The notes beneath the pieces were generated by a model. The model worked only from the letters and a program-made list of their open reading frames with translations. It had not been told where the DNA came from and did not search any database. Position numbers and translations under genes: made by a program. Shown here in pieces: positions 8,020-16,664 of a stretch of DNA of 64,000 nucleotides; the first letter of the stretch is position 1, and each line of letters starts with the position of its first letter. This DNA comes from Adlercreutzia muris (GTDB taxonomy: Bacteria; Actinomycetota; Coriobacteriia; Coriobacteriales; Eggerthellaceae), in assembly GCF_008831045.1 (NCBI RefSeq), contig NZ_WAJS01000012.1, positions 1 through 64,000 on the forward strand, written 5' to 3'.

Positions 8020-9564
8020 ATGGTCAAGGACGAGCCCCGGGAATGGGTGCCGCTGCGGCAGCTGGGATGGGCGTTTCTGCTCGCCTGGGTGTTCTGCGTG
8101 TTCTATACCAATGCCGCAGGAGTGTTGAGCGATGGGGCCGGCAGCGCGGCGGTGCAGGGCAACGATAGCGCCGTCGCAAGCTCGGTCGCCGGAACGCTGT
8201 TCTACGTCGCCATGCCCCTGGCCGCCTCGGTGGCCACTCTCATCGCCATCGTCATCGCCGAGCCCCGCTTCGGCTCGCCCACCGACCATCGGCGCCTCAT
8301 CGTCGCCGCGCCCCTGCTCACGGCGGTCAGCACGCCGTTCATGTTCGTGGCCGCCCCCGACCCGCTGGCCAACGCCCTGCTCTTCGGCGCGGGATCGGTG
8401 GCCACGGGCATCGGGAGCGCCCTGCTGTGGGTCATGTGGGGCGCGTACTACGCCGTGCTCCCCCGCGAGAAATCGGAGCTGCTAGCCCCAGCATCGGCCG
8501 TGTCGGCAGCCCTCATCGTGCTGCTCGTGTCGGCCATGGACGGCTGGGTCTCCATCGCCGTGGCGGCAACGCTGCCCCTCCTGTCGGGGCTTTGCTTCTA
8601 CCTTGTCTGGACTCCCGAGGCCGAACGCGCCGAACGTCGGCTCGCCCGGGCGCGGGGCGCTGCCGCCAGTCCAAGCCCCGCGCCCCTGGCTGGGCTCGGG
8701 CGCACGGGAGCAGGCATTCTCGGAGTGTTCGCCGTCATCAGTATCGCGGGAATGCTGCATCCCGAGCGCATAACGAGCCTGCCGCTGCAAATCATTTTGT
8801 TGTTCTGCGCGGTCATGATGGCCGTAGTGGCGCTCATAGCCGTATCGGGCCCGCGCCGCATGTCTCTGTTCTTCCTCTACCGCTGGATGTGCCCCACCCT
8901 CGTCATCGGGCTTTCGGCCGTCATTCTCTGGGGCGAGGCGGGGGCCATTGCGGCGGTGGCCGCCTCCCTGGGAGGCCGCTTCACGTTCTGCCTCATCGCC
9001 CAGGTCTATTTCGCGAACTACGCCGCTGCGGGGCGCGCCACCCCGGCCCAGTCGTCGAGCCTCGGTTGGCTGTTCGTCCACGGCGGCGACCTGCTGGGCG
9101 CCGCGCTGTGGGTCGTCCTCGAACCCGTGGTCGCTCTGCTGTCCGGAGGCATAACGGCCACGGCCGTGGGGTGCATCGTCGCCCTCGTCACCGTCACCAT
9201 GCTCGTCATGGGCGACACCACCACCTTCCTCCGGGTTCCGGAAGAACAGAAAAACAACCTCGGCAAGGCCCCGACGCCCGACTCGAGCGACGATGCAGCT
9301 TCCGCCCCGCCCCCCTCCGCCAATTCGGCCCGTACCGCCCCCAAGGCCGGAGGCGCCGAGCGCGTCGCCGAGCTCGCCTGCGCCGGCGGCCTCACACCGC
9401 GCGAGACCGAGGTGCTCGCCCTGCTCGCCCAGGGCCGCTCCATCCCCTACATCCGCGACGAGCTCATCATCAGCCGCGAGACGGCGGCCACCCACGCCAA
9501 GCACATCTACGCGAAGCTCGGCGTGCACTCCCGCCAGGAGCTCATCGATCTCGTCCAACGCTGA
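8020..9564 (+). CDS. Membrane-anchored LuxR-type regulator, Eggerthellaceae style
   Basis: The 514-residue protein has about twelve hydrophobic segments across residues 15-400, a low-complexity linker and a C-terminal LuxR helix-turn-helix (LTPRETEVLALLAQGR, IPYIRDELIISRETAATHAK, HIYAKLGVHSRQELIDLV). Regulators of this layout usually sit next to the respiratory enzyme gene they control. The divergent neighbour here is the decayed molybdopterin oxidoreductase, so this gene may be orphaned. GGAGGGTG precedes ATG 8020; an ATG at 8013 is out of frame. The stop codon lies inside the left arm of a long inverted repeat. Confidence 0.9.
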   Translation: MVKDEPREWVPLRQLGWAFLLAWVFCVFYTNAAGVLSDGAGSAAVQGNDSAVASSVAGTLFYVAMPLAASVATLIAIVIAEPRFGSPTDHRRLIVAAPLLTAVSTPFMFVAAPDPLANALLFGAGSVATGIGSALLWVMWGAYYAVLPREKSELLAPASAVSAALIVLLVSAMDGWVSIAVAATLPLLSGLCFYLVWTPEAERAERRLARARGAAASPSPAPLAGLGRTGAGILGVFAVISIAGMLHPERITSLPLQIILLFCAVMMAVVALIAVSGPRRMSLFFLYRWMCPTLVIGLSAVILWGEAGAIAAVAASLGGRFTFCLIAQVYFANYAAAGRATPAQSSSLGWLFVHGGDLLGAALWVVLEPVVALLSGGITATAVGCIVALVTVTMLVMGDTTTFLRVPEEQKNNLGKAPTPDSSDDAASAPPPSANSARTAPKAGGAERVAELACAGGLTPRETEVLALLAQGRSIPYIRDELIISRETAATHAKHIYAKLGVHSRQELIDLVQR

Positions 9565-9718
9565 ACTGCAACGAAAATGACGGTTCTCGTAGTTTCGAAG
9601 CCGTCTCCCAAGGGCTCATTGCGATAGGCGTGCTTGTTTTCCCAAGTCGCGTGTTTTCAAACAGACTCTTCGACATCCGGCGACTACGAGAACCGTCATT
9701 TTCATTGCAGTTCAGCGC
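9559..9718. repeat. 160-bp element with near-perfect 35-bp inverted repeats
   Basis: The left arm 9559-9593 (CGCTGAACTGCAACGAAAAT and 15 more bases) matches the reverse complement of the right arm 9684-9718 with one mismatch. The inner 90 bases do not pair and have no credible gene. The left arm contains the LuxR stop codon. No clear target duplication flanks it, so it could be a MITE-like relic or a structured 3' end. Confidence 0.85.
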
Positions 9719-9786
9719 CCTCACTTTCCGAAAGTCCTCCCCGTAACGGAAGCGGAGGACGTTTGACCGAACCGCCCCCATGCAAA

Positions 9787-9810
9787 GGGGCTTCCCCGAA
9801 GGGAAGCCCC
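9787..9810 (-). terminator. Hairpin downstream of the flavoprotein gene
   Basis: GGGGCTTCCC-CGAA-GGGAAGCCCC is a perfect 10-bp stem. On the minus strand it is followed only by TTTGCA, so it is a weak intrinsic terminator candidate for the gene ending at 9938. Confidence 0.5.
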
Positions 9811-9937
9811 GGAACGATCGCCTGCGGGGAGGGAGAGCAGGCGCACGATCGACTGATTGCGCCGCAACACCGCCGGGCGGAAGGGCGCGAAGATGTCCCG
9901 TGCCGCCTTCGCCCGGCGCTCGTCGCGGCGGCTCGCC

Positions 9938-11647
9938 CTACGCCACGCCGAGGGCGTGCTTGGCGGCGATGCGGGCAAAGGTGGCCACACGGCCGGCGTT
10001 GATGCCCGTGAAGTTGCTCGGATAGTTGTGCGGGTAAAAGCCGCCCTGGTCGTTGCCACACACGTACAGACCCTCGATGACCGTGCCGTCGCCCTTCAGC
10101 GGCTGGGAGTTCACGTCGGTGATGACGCCGTGGATGGTCACCAAGAGCTCGCCGCCGATACGGGCCGCGTAGAAGGGCGCGGTCTCCACATCGGACAGAC
10201 GGTAGGCCGGCTTGCCGAAATCGGTGTCCTCGCCGGCGGCCACCAGGCCGTTGTAGCGCTCCACCGTGGCCAGGAAGGTGGCCTTCTGATCAGCGTCGAA
10301 CTCCATCAGGTCGGCCAGGGCCTCCAGAGTATCGGCCTTCTTCAGCGTGCCGGCCTCCAGGCGCGGGTTCAGCCAGAACTCGTCCAGGTGCTCCTTGCTC
10401 ATGGCCTCGCAGTCGTACACGTCGGCGTTGAAGGCGGTGCCGGAGGGCGCCGGGTACAAACGCGAGCAGCCGCAGGTGTCGAACTGGGCGATGTCCTCCC
10501 AGTAGTTGCCGTCCCACACGATCCAGCTGTAGTGACGCGGCTGGTTGGCGCCGGCGGCGTAGCTCATGGGATAGCACTGGTCCTCGTTCATGAAGCGCTC
10601 GCCGTTCACGTTCACGTGCAGAAAAGGCTGGCTGCCGGGCAGGAAGATGTCGCCGCCCATGCGGTCCTCGTTGAATTCGAAGCCGTCGGGCAGGATGGCG
10701 CGGTTCCAGATCATGCAGGCGCCGCCGGCCTCCAGCTCGGCTCCGGCCCAGAGGGCCATGCGGATGCCGTCGCCGGTCTCCGTCACGGAATCGCGCAGAG
10801 CGCACCAGGCGGAATTGCCCGGAGCCAGGTCGGCCAGCATCTCGTTGTTGGCGCCGTAGCCGCCGGTGCACACGATGACGCCCTTGGCGGCGTTCACCTG
10901 GATGAAGCCCCCCTCAGTCTCGGCGACGACGCCGGTGACCTTGCCCGCCTCGTCCACGATGAGCTGCTGGGCCGGGCACTCGAAGCGGATCTCGCCGCCA
11001 AGATCTTGGGTAAACACGTCGCTCAAAACAGACAAGTGCGCGTAGGCGTTGTAGTTCGGGCCGTCGGGGTTGTACTCGCCGATGCAGGGGTTGTAGCACA
11101 TGGCCGGATAGTATGCGTGCTCATCGTCGGGGGCGTGCCATTCGAAGGGGAAGAGCATGCCCTTGGGACCCAGGGTATCGGCCATCCACTCGATCATCTC
11201 GCCGGACCTCTCGGCCCAGGTCTTGTACATGAGCATGTTGGCATCGCCGGACTGGGTCATGTTGGCGTGGTTCAGCAGCGTGGGCACGTCTACCTTATGG
11301 TCGGGCGCCAGCTTGGAATTCAGCGCGCCAATGGCCTCGCGGGCGGCGGCGATAGCCCCGGCCTTCTCCAGCACCACCACCTTCGCGCCATTCTGAGCCG
11401 CCGTAGTGGCCGCAACCAGACCGCCGTTGCCCGCGCCCACCACGACGATGTCGGCATCCACAGTCTCGATGAACTCAGTGGGCATCTCCGGCTTGTCGCG
11501 CCAGCTGGTCGCCGCGCCGGTGTCAGCGGCCTTCGCGTTGCCCTCGGCCGAGACCTGGGGCGCGCAGCCCGCCAGGCCCATGGCCGCCAGAGCGCCGGTC
11601 ACAGCGGCGCCGGTCAGAAATCCGCGACGGGAAAGGTTGGTCTCCAT
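9938..11647 (-). CDS. Secreted FAD-dependent oxidoreductase (fumarate-reductase flavoprotein family)
   Basis: The 569-residue protein starts with a twin-arginine signal (METNLSRRGFLTGAAV) and lipobox LAGC, so it is probably exported folded and lipid-anchored. The FAD dinucleotide-binding motif IVVVGAGNGGLVAATTAA follows at about residue 64, and the family C-terminus has VIEGLYVCGNDQGGFYP. Relatives reduce small organic acids or plant-derived compounds using electrons from membrane cytochromes; the substrate cannot be told. GAGGAGGAC lies directly before the ATG, which fixes the start. There is no adjacent cytochrome gene. It is followed by a hairpin at 9787. Confidence 0.92.
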   Translation of the reverse strand: METNLSRRGFLTGAAVTGALAAMGLAGCAPQVSAEGNAKAADTGAATSWRDKPEMPTEFIETVDADIVVVGAGNGGLVAATTAAQNGAKVVVLEKAGAIAAAREAIGALNSKLAPDHKVDVPTLLNHANMTQSGDANMLMYKTWAERSGEMIEWMADTLGPKGMLFPFEWHAPDDEHAYYPAMCYNPCIGEYNPDGPNYNAYAHLSVLSDVFTQDLGGEIRFECPAQQLIVDEAGKVTGVVAETEGGFIQVNAAKGVIVCTGGYGANNEMLADLAPGNSAWCALRDSVTETGDGIRMALWAGAELEAGGACMIWNRAILPDGFEFNEDRMGGDIFLPGSQPFLHVNVNGERFMNEDQCYPMSYAAGANQPRHYSWIVWDGNYWEDIAQFDTCGCSRLYPAPSGTAFNADVYDCEAMSKEHLDEFWLNPRLEAGTLKKADTLEALADLMEFDADQKATFLATVERYNGLVAAGEDTDFGKPAYRLSDVETAPFYAARIGGELLVTIHGVITDVNSQPLKGDGTVIEGLYVCGNDQGGFYPHNYPSNFTGINAGRVATFARIAAKHALGVA

Positions 11648-11778
11648 GGTGTCCTCCTCTAAGAATCGGTTCGCGCCCGCCCCTTCCACGGGGAGCAGTG
11701 CGCATCCGGCCCTCCCATAAGCGAACCGAACGAAACGCATCCTAGCGGAGGAACCCCGAGCCGCACATCGCCCGCATT

Positions 11779-11835
11779 CGGGTATTCACCCAGATGCTAC
11801 CTGGGAAAACGCCAAATATACCCGAGAACGGGTGA
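11779..11835. promoter_or_regulatory. Nested dyads upstream of the flavoprotein gene
   Basis: CGGGTAT (11779-11785) pairs with ATACCCG (11818-11824). Inside it CCCAG pairs with CTGGG, and TCACCC (11786-11791) can instead pair with GGGTGA (11830-11835). The position, between the flavoprotein start and the AKR terminator, suits an operator or leader structure; function is not shown. Confidence 0.3.
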
Positions 11836-11846
11836 GATGGAAAACA

Positions 11847-11878
11847 GCCCCGCCCGAGCTTCTTGCCGGGGACGGGGC
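11847..11878 (-). terminator. Intrinsic terminator of the aldo/keto reductase gene
   Basis: On the minus strand a GC-rich hairpin (GCCCCG with CGGGGC and an inner CCG/CGG pair) is followed by TGTTTTCC, 58 bases after the reductase stop. Confidence 0.6.
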
Positions 11879-11935
11879 CGTCGACGGGCGCAGATATCGG
11901 GTGCGCCGATTGGCAGGCGCCAGACGAGGCACCCC

Positions 11936-13096
11936 CTAGCAGCCGAAGAGCTCCTCGGTGGCCTCCATGCGCTCGGGGATGGGCACGCCGAAGGGGCAGC
12001 GGGGCTCGCACTGGCCGCAAGCCGTGCAGGCCCCGGCGGTCACGGCCATGGCCTCGTAGTGAGCCTGCACCGAGGCGGGCACGGGGGCCGCGCTGCCCCC
12101 GACGGCCATCTCGGCCAGGTCGTAGAACTTGTTCGCGAGCGCGATGTTGATGCCCACCGCGCACGAGGCGCAGTGGCCGCAGTAGGTGCACTGGCCCATA
12201 TAGGCGTGCTTCGGGGCGCCGGCCAGCACGCTGGCGTAATCGCGCTCGGCCGCCGTGGCGCCCTCGTAGCCCAAAGCCTCGTCCAGCTGTTCCACGGTTT
12301 CCACGCCCACCATGACGCTGGCCACGGCCGGGCGCGTGAGCGCGTAGTGGATGCACTGCACGGGCGTGAGGGACACGCCGAAGGGAGACGTATCGGCCGA
12401 AAGCAACCGCCCGCCCGCATAGCCCTTCATCACCGTGAGGGCGGTCTCGGTCGCCTCGGCCCGAGCGTACAGGCGGGCACGTACCGGCTCGATGCCGTCG
12501 CCGCCTACGTTCTCGTAGTCGCCGAACAGGTCGTCCAAGTTCTCCGAGGCCGGCATCATGTCGAAGGCCGGGTTCAGCGAGAACATGACGACCTCGATCT
12601 CCGGCTCGTCGCAGGCCAGAAGCGCCACCTCGGGGTTGTGGGTGGAAAGGCCGATGTGGCGAATGCGGCCCTCGGCCAAAAGCTCGCGCATGTAGGCGAT
12701 GAAGTCGCCGGCCATGATAGAGCGGAACTCGTCGCAGGCATCCACGTAGTGGATCATGCCGATCTCCACATGATCGGTACGCAGCCGCGCGAGCAGGTCG
12801 TCGAAGGCGGGACGCACCAGCGCCAGGTCGCGGGTGCGCACGTACTGGCCGTCCTGCCAGGTGCTGCCCACGTGTCCCTGGATGATCCACTCCTCGCGCG
12901 CAGGCGCGAGCGCCTCGCCCAGGGCCGAGCGCACGGCCGGGTCGCTCATCCAGCAGTCCACGATGTTCATGCCCGCCGCCGCGCCCCGGGCGGCCATGGC
13001 GTTCACCTCGGCCTGCTCCATCTTGCCGATCCACTCGGCCCCGAACCCGATGACGCTCGCCTGCAATCCCGTGCGGCCCAGCTTGCGGTATTCCAT
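11936..13096 (-). CDS. Aldo/keto reductase with C-terminal 4Fe-4S motifs
   Basis: The 386-residue protein has an aldo/keto reductase barrel (MEYRKLGRTGLQASVIGFG, later RIRHIGLSTHNPEVALLA). Its C-terminus has two cysteine clusters, CTYCGHCASC at about residues 303-312 and CTACGQCEPRCP at about 357-368, as in the ferredoxin-containing subgroup common in strict anaerobes. It is probably cytoplasmic, reducing or oxidising a carbonyl or alcohol with electron exchange to the clusters; the substrate is unknown. The ATG at 13096 follows GAGAGGAGC. It is divergent from adenine deaminase. Confidence 0.9.
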   Translation of the reverse strand: MEYRKLGRTGLQASVIGFGAEWIGKMEQAEVNAMAARGAAAGMNIVDCWMSDPAVRSALGEALAPAREEWIIQGHVGSTWQDGQYVRTRDLALVRPAFDDLLARLRTDHVEIGMIHYVDACDEFRSIMAGDFIAYMRELLAEGRIRHIGLSTHNPEVALLACDEPEIEVVMFSLNPAFDMMPASENLDDLFGDYENVGGDGIEPVRARLYARAEATETALTVMKGYAGGRLLSADTSPFGVSLTPVQCIHYALTRPAVASVMVGVETVEQLDEALGYEGATAAERDYASVLAGAPKHAYMGQCTYCGHCASCAVGINIALANKFYDLAEMAVGGSAAPVPASVQAHYEAMAVTAGACTACGQCEPRCPFGVPIPERMEATEELFGC

Positions 13097-13139
13097 GGTG
13101 CTCCTCTCGTCCCCTGTCTCGTTGCGGCCATTCAATCAC

Positions 13140-13170
13140 TTGAAGCGAACTCCAGGTCAACGATTATAGC
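13140..13170 (+). promoter_or_regulatory. Possible adenine deaminase promoter
   Basis: TTGAAG (13140-13145) and TTATAG (13164-13169) are separated by 18 bases on the plus strand. The transcript would have a leader of about 195 bases. No purine riboswitch was recognised in it. Confidence 0.35.
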
Positions 13171-13371
13171 GTGAAGCCCTTCTGCATTATCGGTCGTTGA
13201 CGCGCCGCCAGGGGCCGACGGGCGTACACTGACGCCATCGGACGAAAGCGGGCCCGAGCGGTCATGCCGCGCACGTCCCGGCCCCGGCCGCACCCGCGGC
13301 GCACACCTTCCGGGCCCCGACCCCACCTGCGCACGACCGCGCGGCCCGCCCGAGCGCTGAAGGAGGCGCCC

Positions 13372-15195
13372 ATGCTGAACCATTTCTGCAAGCAACCGCT
13401 CTGGGAGTGCACCCGTACCCTGGCCGCCGTGGCCCAAGGCCAGGTGCCAGCCGACACCGTCATCACCAATGCGCGGCTCGTGAACGTGTGCACCGCCGAG
13501 ATTCAGGACGACATCGCCGTGGCCATCGCCTGCGGGCGCATCACCTACGTGGGACCGAGCGCCGAGCACTGCATCGGCGCGGATACCCTCGTGATCGATG
13601 CCGCCGGCCAGGTGATCGCCCCCGGCTTCCTCGATGGGCACATCCATGTGGAATCCTCCATGCTCGGCGCCGGCGAGTACGCCCGGGCCGTGGTGCCCCA
13701 TGGCACCGTGGGCATCTACTGGGACCCCCATGAAGTGTGCAACGTGCTGGGGCTTGAAGGCGTGAAGGTGATGATGGGCGACGCCGCCCGCACGCCCCTG
13801 AAGGCCATGGTCACCACGCCCTCCTGCGTGCCGGCCGTGCCCGGCTTCGAAGACACCGGCTCCTTCGTGGGGCCCGAGGAGATCGCCGAGTCCATGACCT
13901 GGGACGGGGTGGTGGGCCTGGGCGAGATGATGAACTTCCCCGGCGTGCTGGCCGGCGCCGACCACGCCCACGGCGAGCTGGCCGAGACGCTGAAGGCCGA
14001 CAAGGTCATCACGGGCCACTACTCCATCCCCGAGACCGACCAGGGACTGAACGCCTACATTGCCTGCGGCGTGCGCTGCTGCCACGAGTCCACCCGGGCC
14101 GAGGACGTGCTCGCCAAGATGCGCCTCGGGCAGTACGCCCAGCTGCGCTACGGCTCAGCCTGGCTCGACCTGCCCCAGCTGGCCGCCGCCATCACCGAGA
14201 CCGACATCGACACGCGCTTCGCGAACCTCATCTCCGACGACACCCACCCGCACACCCTGGTGGCCGAGGGGCACCTCGACTACATCCTGCGCATGGCCGT
14301 GAGCCTGGGCATCCCCGTCGTGGCCGCCATCCAGATGATGACCATCAACACCGCCACCTGCTTCCGCATGGAGCACGAGCTGGGCTCCATCACCCCGGGC
14401 AAGTGCGCCGACATCGTGTTTCTGGACAACCTGGAAGATTTGAACGTCACCCGCGTGCTCATCGACGGCGACGTGGTGGCAGAAAACGGTGCCTGCATCT
14501 TCGATCTGGCGCCTTTCGACTACCCGGACTGGGTCACCCACTCCATGCACCTGGGGCGCGCCATCACTCCCGACACCTTCCGCGTGGAAGCGCCCGCCGG
14601 CGCCTCCGACGGCGATGCCGTCACCGTGCGGGCCATCGAGCTTCTGCCCGGATCGGTGCCCGACCGCGAGGCCTCCGTAGCCCTCGCCGTGCGCGACGGG
14701 GCCCTGGAAAGCGACCTGGACCAGGACATGCTGAAGACCTTCGTCTTCGAGCGCCACCACGAGACGGGCACGTTCGGCGTCGGGTTCACCAAGGGCTTCG
14801 GCATCAAGCGGGGGGCGATGGCCTCCACCGTGGCCCACGATGCCCACAACCTGCTGGTGGTGGGCACCAATGACGAGGACATGGCCCTGGCGGCCAACAC
14901 GCTCGCCGAGGTGGGCGGCGGCATGGTCGTGGTGGCCGACGGCGAGGTGCTCGGACTCGTGGAGCTGCCCATCGCCGGGCTCATGGATGCCCTGACCGCC
15001 GAGGAGATGAGCGCGAAGGTGCACCACCTGGAGGACACCTGGGCCGAGATCGGCTGCACCATGCCCTCCCCCTTCATGACCATGGCCCTCATTCCGCTGG
15101 CCTGCCTGCCCGAGTTGCGCCTCACCAACCGCGGCCTGGTGGATTGCACCACCTTCCAGTTCACCGATTTGGTGATGGACGGAGAAGCCGAGTAG
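13372..15195 (+). CDS. ade: Adenine deaminase
   Basis: The 607-residue amidohydrolase converts adenine to hypoxanthine and ammonia in purine salvage. It shows the metal-binding GFLDGHIHVESSML motif, the family pattern PHGTVGIYWDPHEVCNVLG, HYSIPETDQGLNAYIACGV with CCHESTR, and the C-terminal LPELRLTNRGLVDC segment. The length fits the bacterial Ade family. The ATG at 13372 is fixed by an adjacent GAAGGAGG; the longer open frame upstream is unlikely N-terminal sequence. The gene stands alone, divergent from the aldo/keto reductase. Confidence 0.96.
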   Translation: MLNHFCKQPLWECTRTLAAVAQGQVPADTVITNARLVNVCTAEIQDDIAVAIACGRITYVGPSAEHCIGADTLVIDAAGQVIAPGFLDGHIHVESSMLGAGEYARAVVPHGTVGIYWDPHEVCNVLGLEGVKVMMGDAARTPLKAMVTTPSCVPAVPGFEDTGSFVGPEEIAESMTWDGVVGLGEMMNFPGVLAGADHAHGELAETLKADKVITGHYSIPETDQGLNAYIACGVRCCHESTRAEDVLAKMRLGQYAQLRYGSAWLDLPQLAAAITETDIDTRFANLISDDTHPHTLVAEGHLDYILRMAVSLGIPVVAAIQMMTINTATCFRMEHELGSITPGKCADIVFLDNLEDLNVTRVLIDGDVVAENGACIFDLAPFDYPDWVTHSMHLGRAITPDTFRVEAPAGASDGDAVTVRAIELLPGSVPDREASVALAVRDGALESDLDQDMLKTFVFERHHETGTFGVGFTKGFGIKRGAMASTVAHDAHNLLVVGTNDEDMALAANTLAEVGGGMVVVADGEVLGLVELPIAGLMDALTAEEMSAKVHHLEDTWAEIGCTMPSPFMTMALIPLACLPELRLTNRGLVDCTTFQFTDLVMDGEAE

Positions 15196-15498
15196 GAATG
15201 CGAAGTGAGGGGCTCGACCGAGTCCCCGACGACGGGGCCGGACCCCATCACCCCTCGTCAGGACGAGTCCGCGGCGTCGTCGCACCCGTCGCCTCATCCT
15301 GCATCGCCGCACCCGTCGGCGCAAGCGCGACCGTGCCCCCGACGCATCGCCACCGCTGCGCCCGGGGCCATCGGAGCATCCCATGGCCCCGGGCGCCCTT
15401 CCACGCTTCGCCGGCGCTGCTTGGCCGATGCAAGACGAGCGCCCCTCGCGCATGGTGGTATGTTCGTACCTGAGAAAACAACCAGGGAGGAAATCTCA
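15196..15498. other. Intergenic region without a recognised gene
   Basis: The 303 bases between adenine deaminase and the class-C26 hydrolase are GC-rich, with short irregular dyads only. I see no convincing promoter, terminator or RNA. GGGAGG at its 3' end serves the GTG start at 15499. Confidence 0.5.
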
Positions 15499-16422
15499 GT
15501 GATTATCGGCATCACCACCACGCTCAACGAGGCCGACGGCTTCCAGCGCGTCAACGTGGAGTACATCAACCGCGTGGCCGCCACAGGTGCCGCACCGGTG
15601 CTGCTCACGCCCGTGCGCGGCGGGGCCGAGGCCAACCGCGCTCTGGCGCGGCAGGTCATCGATACGGTGGATGCGCTCGTCATCACCGGCGGCGGCGATG
15701 TGCACCCCCGCTACTACGTGCCCGATCCAGCCAAGAACCGCGATGCCCTGAACATGGACGATGTGGCAGCCCTCGGCTGCGGCTCGGCGTCCCATTGCCG
15801 TTCCACGGGCGCACCCGTGCCCTTCTGCGGCCACAACGCATCTGACGAGGCCTTCCGCCAGGCCATGGGCGGCCCTCCCGGCCCCGACGAGGTGACCACC
15901 TTGGACGGCCGCAACGTGCTCACCGACCCGGATCGGCCGGCGGTGCCCTGCCTGTCCGACCTGCTCGCCGTCAGCGAGGACCGCGATGGCTTCGAGCTGG
16001 AGCTGGCCCGCCTGGCCCACGACCGGCGCATTCCGTGCCTCGGCATCTGCCGCGGCATGCAGGTGATGAACGTGACCTTGGGCGGCAGTCTCTACCGCGA
16101 CCTGTACAACTGCGGCGTCACCGAGCGGGGCCACCGCCAGGAACCGCCCTACGACCGCACCACCGACACCATCACCATTGCCGCAGGCAGCCTGCTGGCC
16201 ACCGTGCTCGGTACCGCAGGGGCCTTCGACGTGAATTCCATGCACCACCAGGGCATCGATCACGTGGCCGAGGGTCTGACGGTGGCGGCCCGCTCGGATG
16301 ACGGCGTGGTGGAGGCGGTGGAAGATCCGAGCCGCCGTTTTTATCTGGGCGTGCAGTGGCATCCCGAGTACCTGGACCGTCACCGCGGCCTGTTCAGCGC
16401 CCTCGCCGACGCGGCCCGCTAA
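15499..16422 (+). CDS. Class I glutamine amidotransferase-like (peptidase C26) hydrolase
   Basis: The 307-residue protein matches gamma-glutamyl-GABA hydrolase/PuuD-type enzymes. It has DALVITGGGDVHPRYY, the nucleophile elbow CLGICRGMQVMNV with its Cys, NSMHHQGID, and the catalytic His-Glu in GVQWHPEYL. Such enzymes release glutamate from gamma-glutamyl amines. Between GGGDVHPRYY and EDRDGFELEL there are about 80 residues instead of the short loop usual in the family, including GCGSASHCRSTGAPVPFCGH. The GTG at 15499 is chosen because GGGAGG lies 8 bases upstream and the preceding frame is not protein-like. Confidence 0.87.
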   Translation: MIIGITTTLNEADGFQRVNVEYINRVAATGAAPVLLTPVRGGAEANRALARQVIDTVDALVITGGGDVHPRYYVPDPAKNRDALNMDDVAALGCGSASHCRSTGAPVPFCGHNASDEAFRQAMGGPPGPDEVTTLDGRNVLTDPDRPAVPCLSDLLAVSEDRDGFELELARLAHDRRIPCLGICRGMQVMNVTLGGSLYRDLYNCGVTERGHRQEPPYDRTTDTITIAAGSLLATVLGTAGAFDVNSMHHQGIDHVAEGLTVAARSDDGVVEAVEDPSRRFYLGVQWHPEYLDRHRGLFSALADAAR

Positions 16423-16480
16423 GGTTTACCCACGCAGCAACCGCCTCTGCGAACCGGCGCTGTGAGCACTTCGCAGAAAA

Positions 16481-16633
16481 GTGGACAAAAAGCCGTCGAG
16501 TGAGCTCTCGGAAGCCACTCGACGGCTTTGATTTATCACGTTTCGCTATCAGATAGGGTAATTTGACGCTGTCCAACGCTCTTTTGGCCCAAAATTGACC
16601 TCCGCAGAGCTCACTCGACGGCTTTTTGTCCAC
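16481..16633. repeat. 153-bp element with perfect 28-bp inverted repeats and a competing hairpin
   Basis: GTGGACAAAAAGCCGTCGAG and 8 more bases (16481-16508) are the exact reverse complement of 16606-16633. A third copy of the core, CACTCGACGGCT (16516-16527), forms a local 12-bp hairpin with 16491-16502, followed by TTGATTT. The left arm can therefore pair with either partner but not both. It lies between the C26 hydrolase stop and the SfsA start. Confidence 0.88.
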
Positions 16634-16664
16634 GATTCCGTCTTCTACTCGCAAGGACAGGCCC

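Noticed and set aside
9559-9718. Calling the long inverted repeat an insertion sequence or integron site
   Set aside because: It has no transposase or integrase, no clear target duplication and no attC-like core.
9857-11662. Long open frame on the plus strand opposite the flavoprotein
   Set aside because: It is the complement of an obvious flavoprotein with TAT signal and FAD motif. The frame lacks a ribosome site and has the biased His/Gly/Val composition of a GC-rich antisense frame.
13372-13500. Purine riboswitch before adenine deaminase
   Set aside because: The leader (13170-13371) shows no purine aptamer core.
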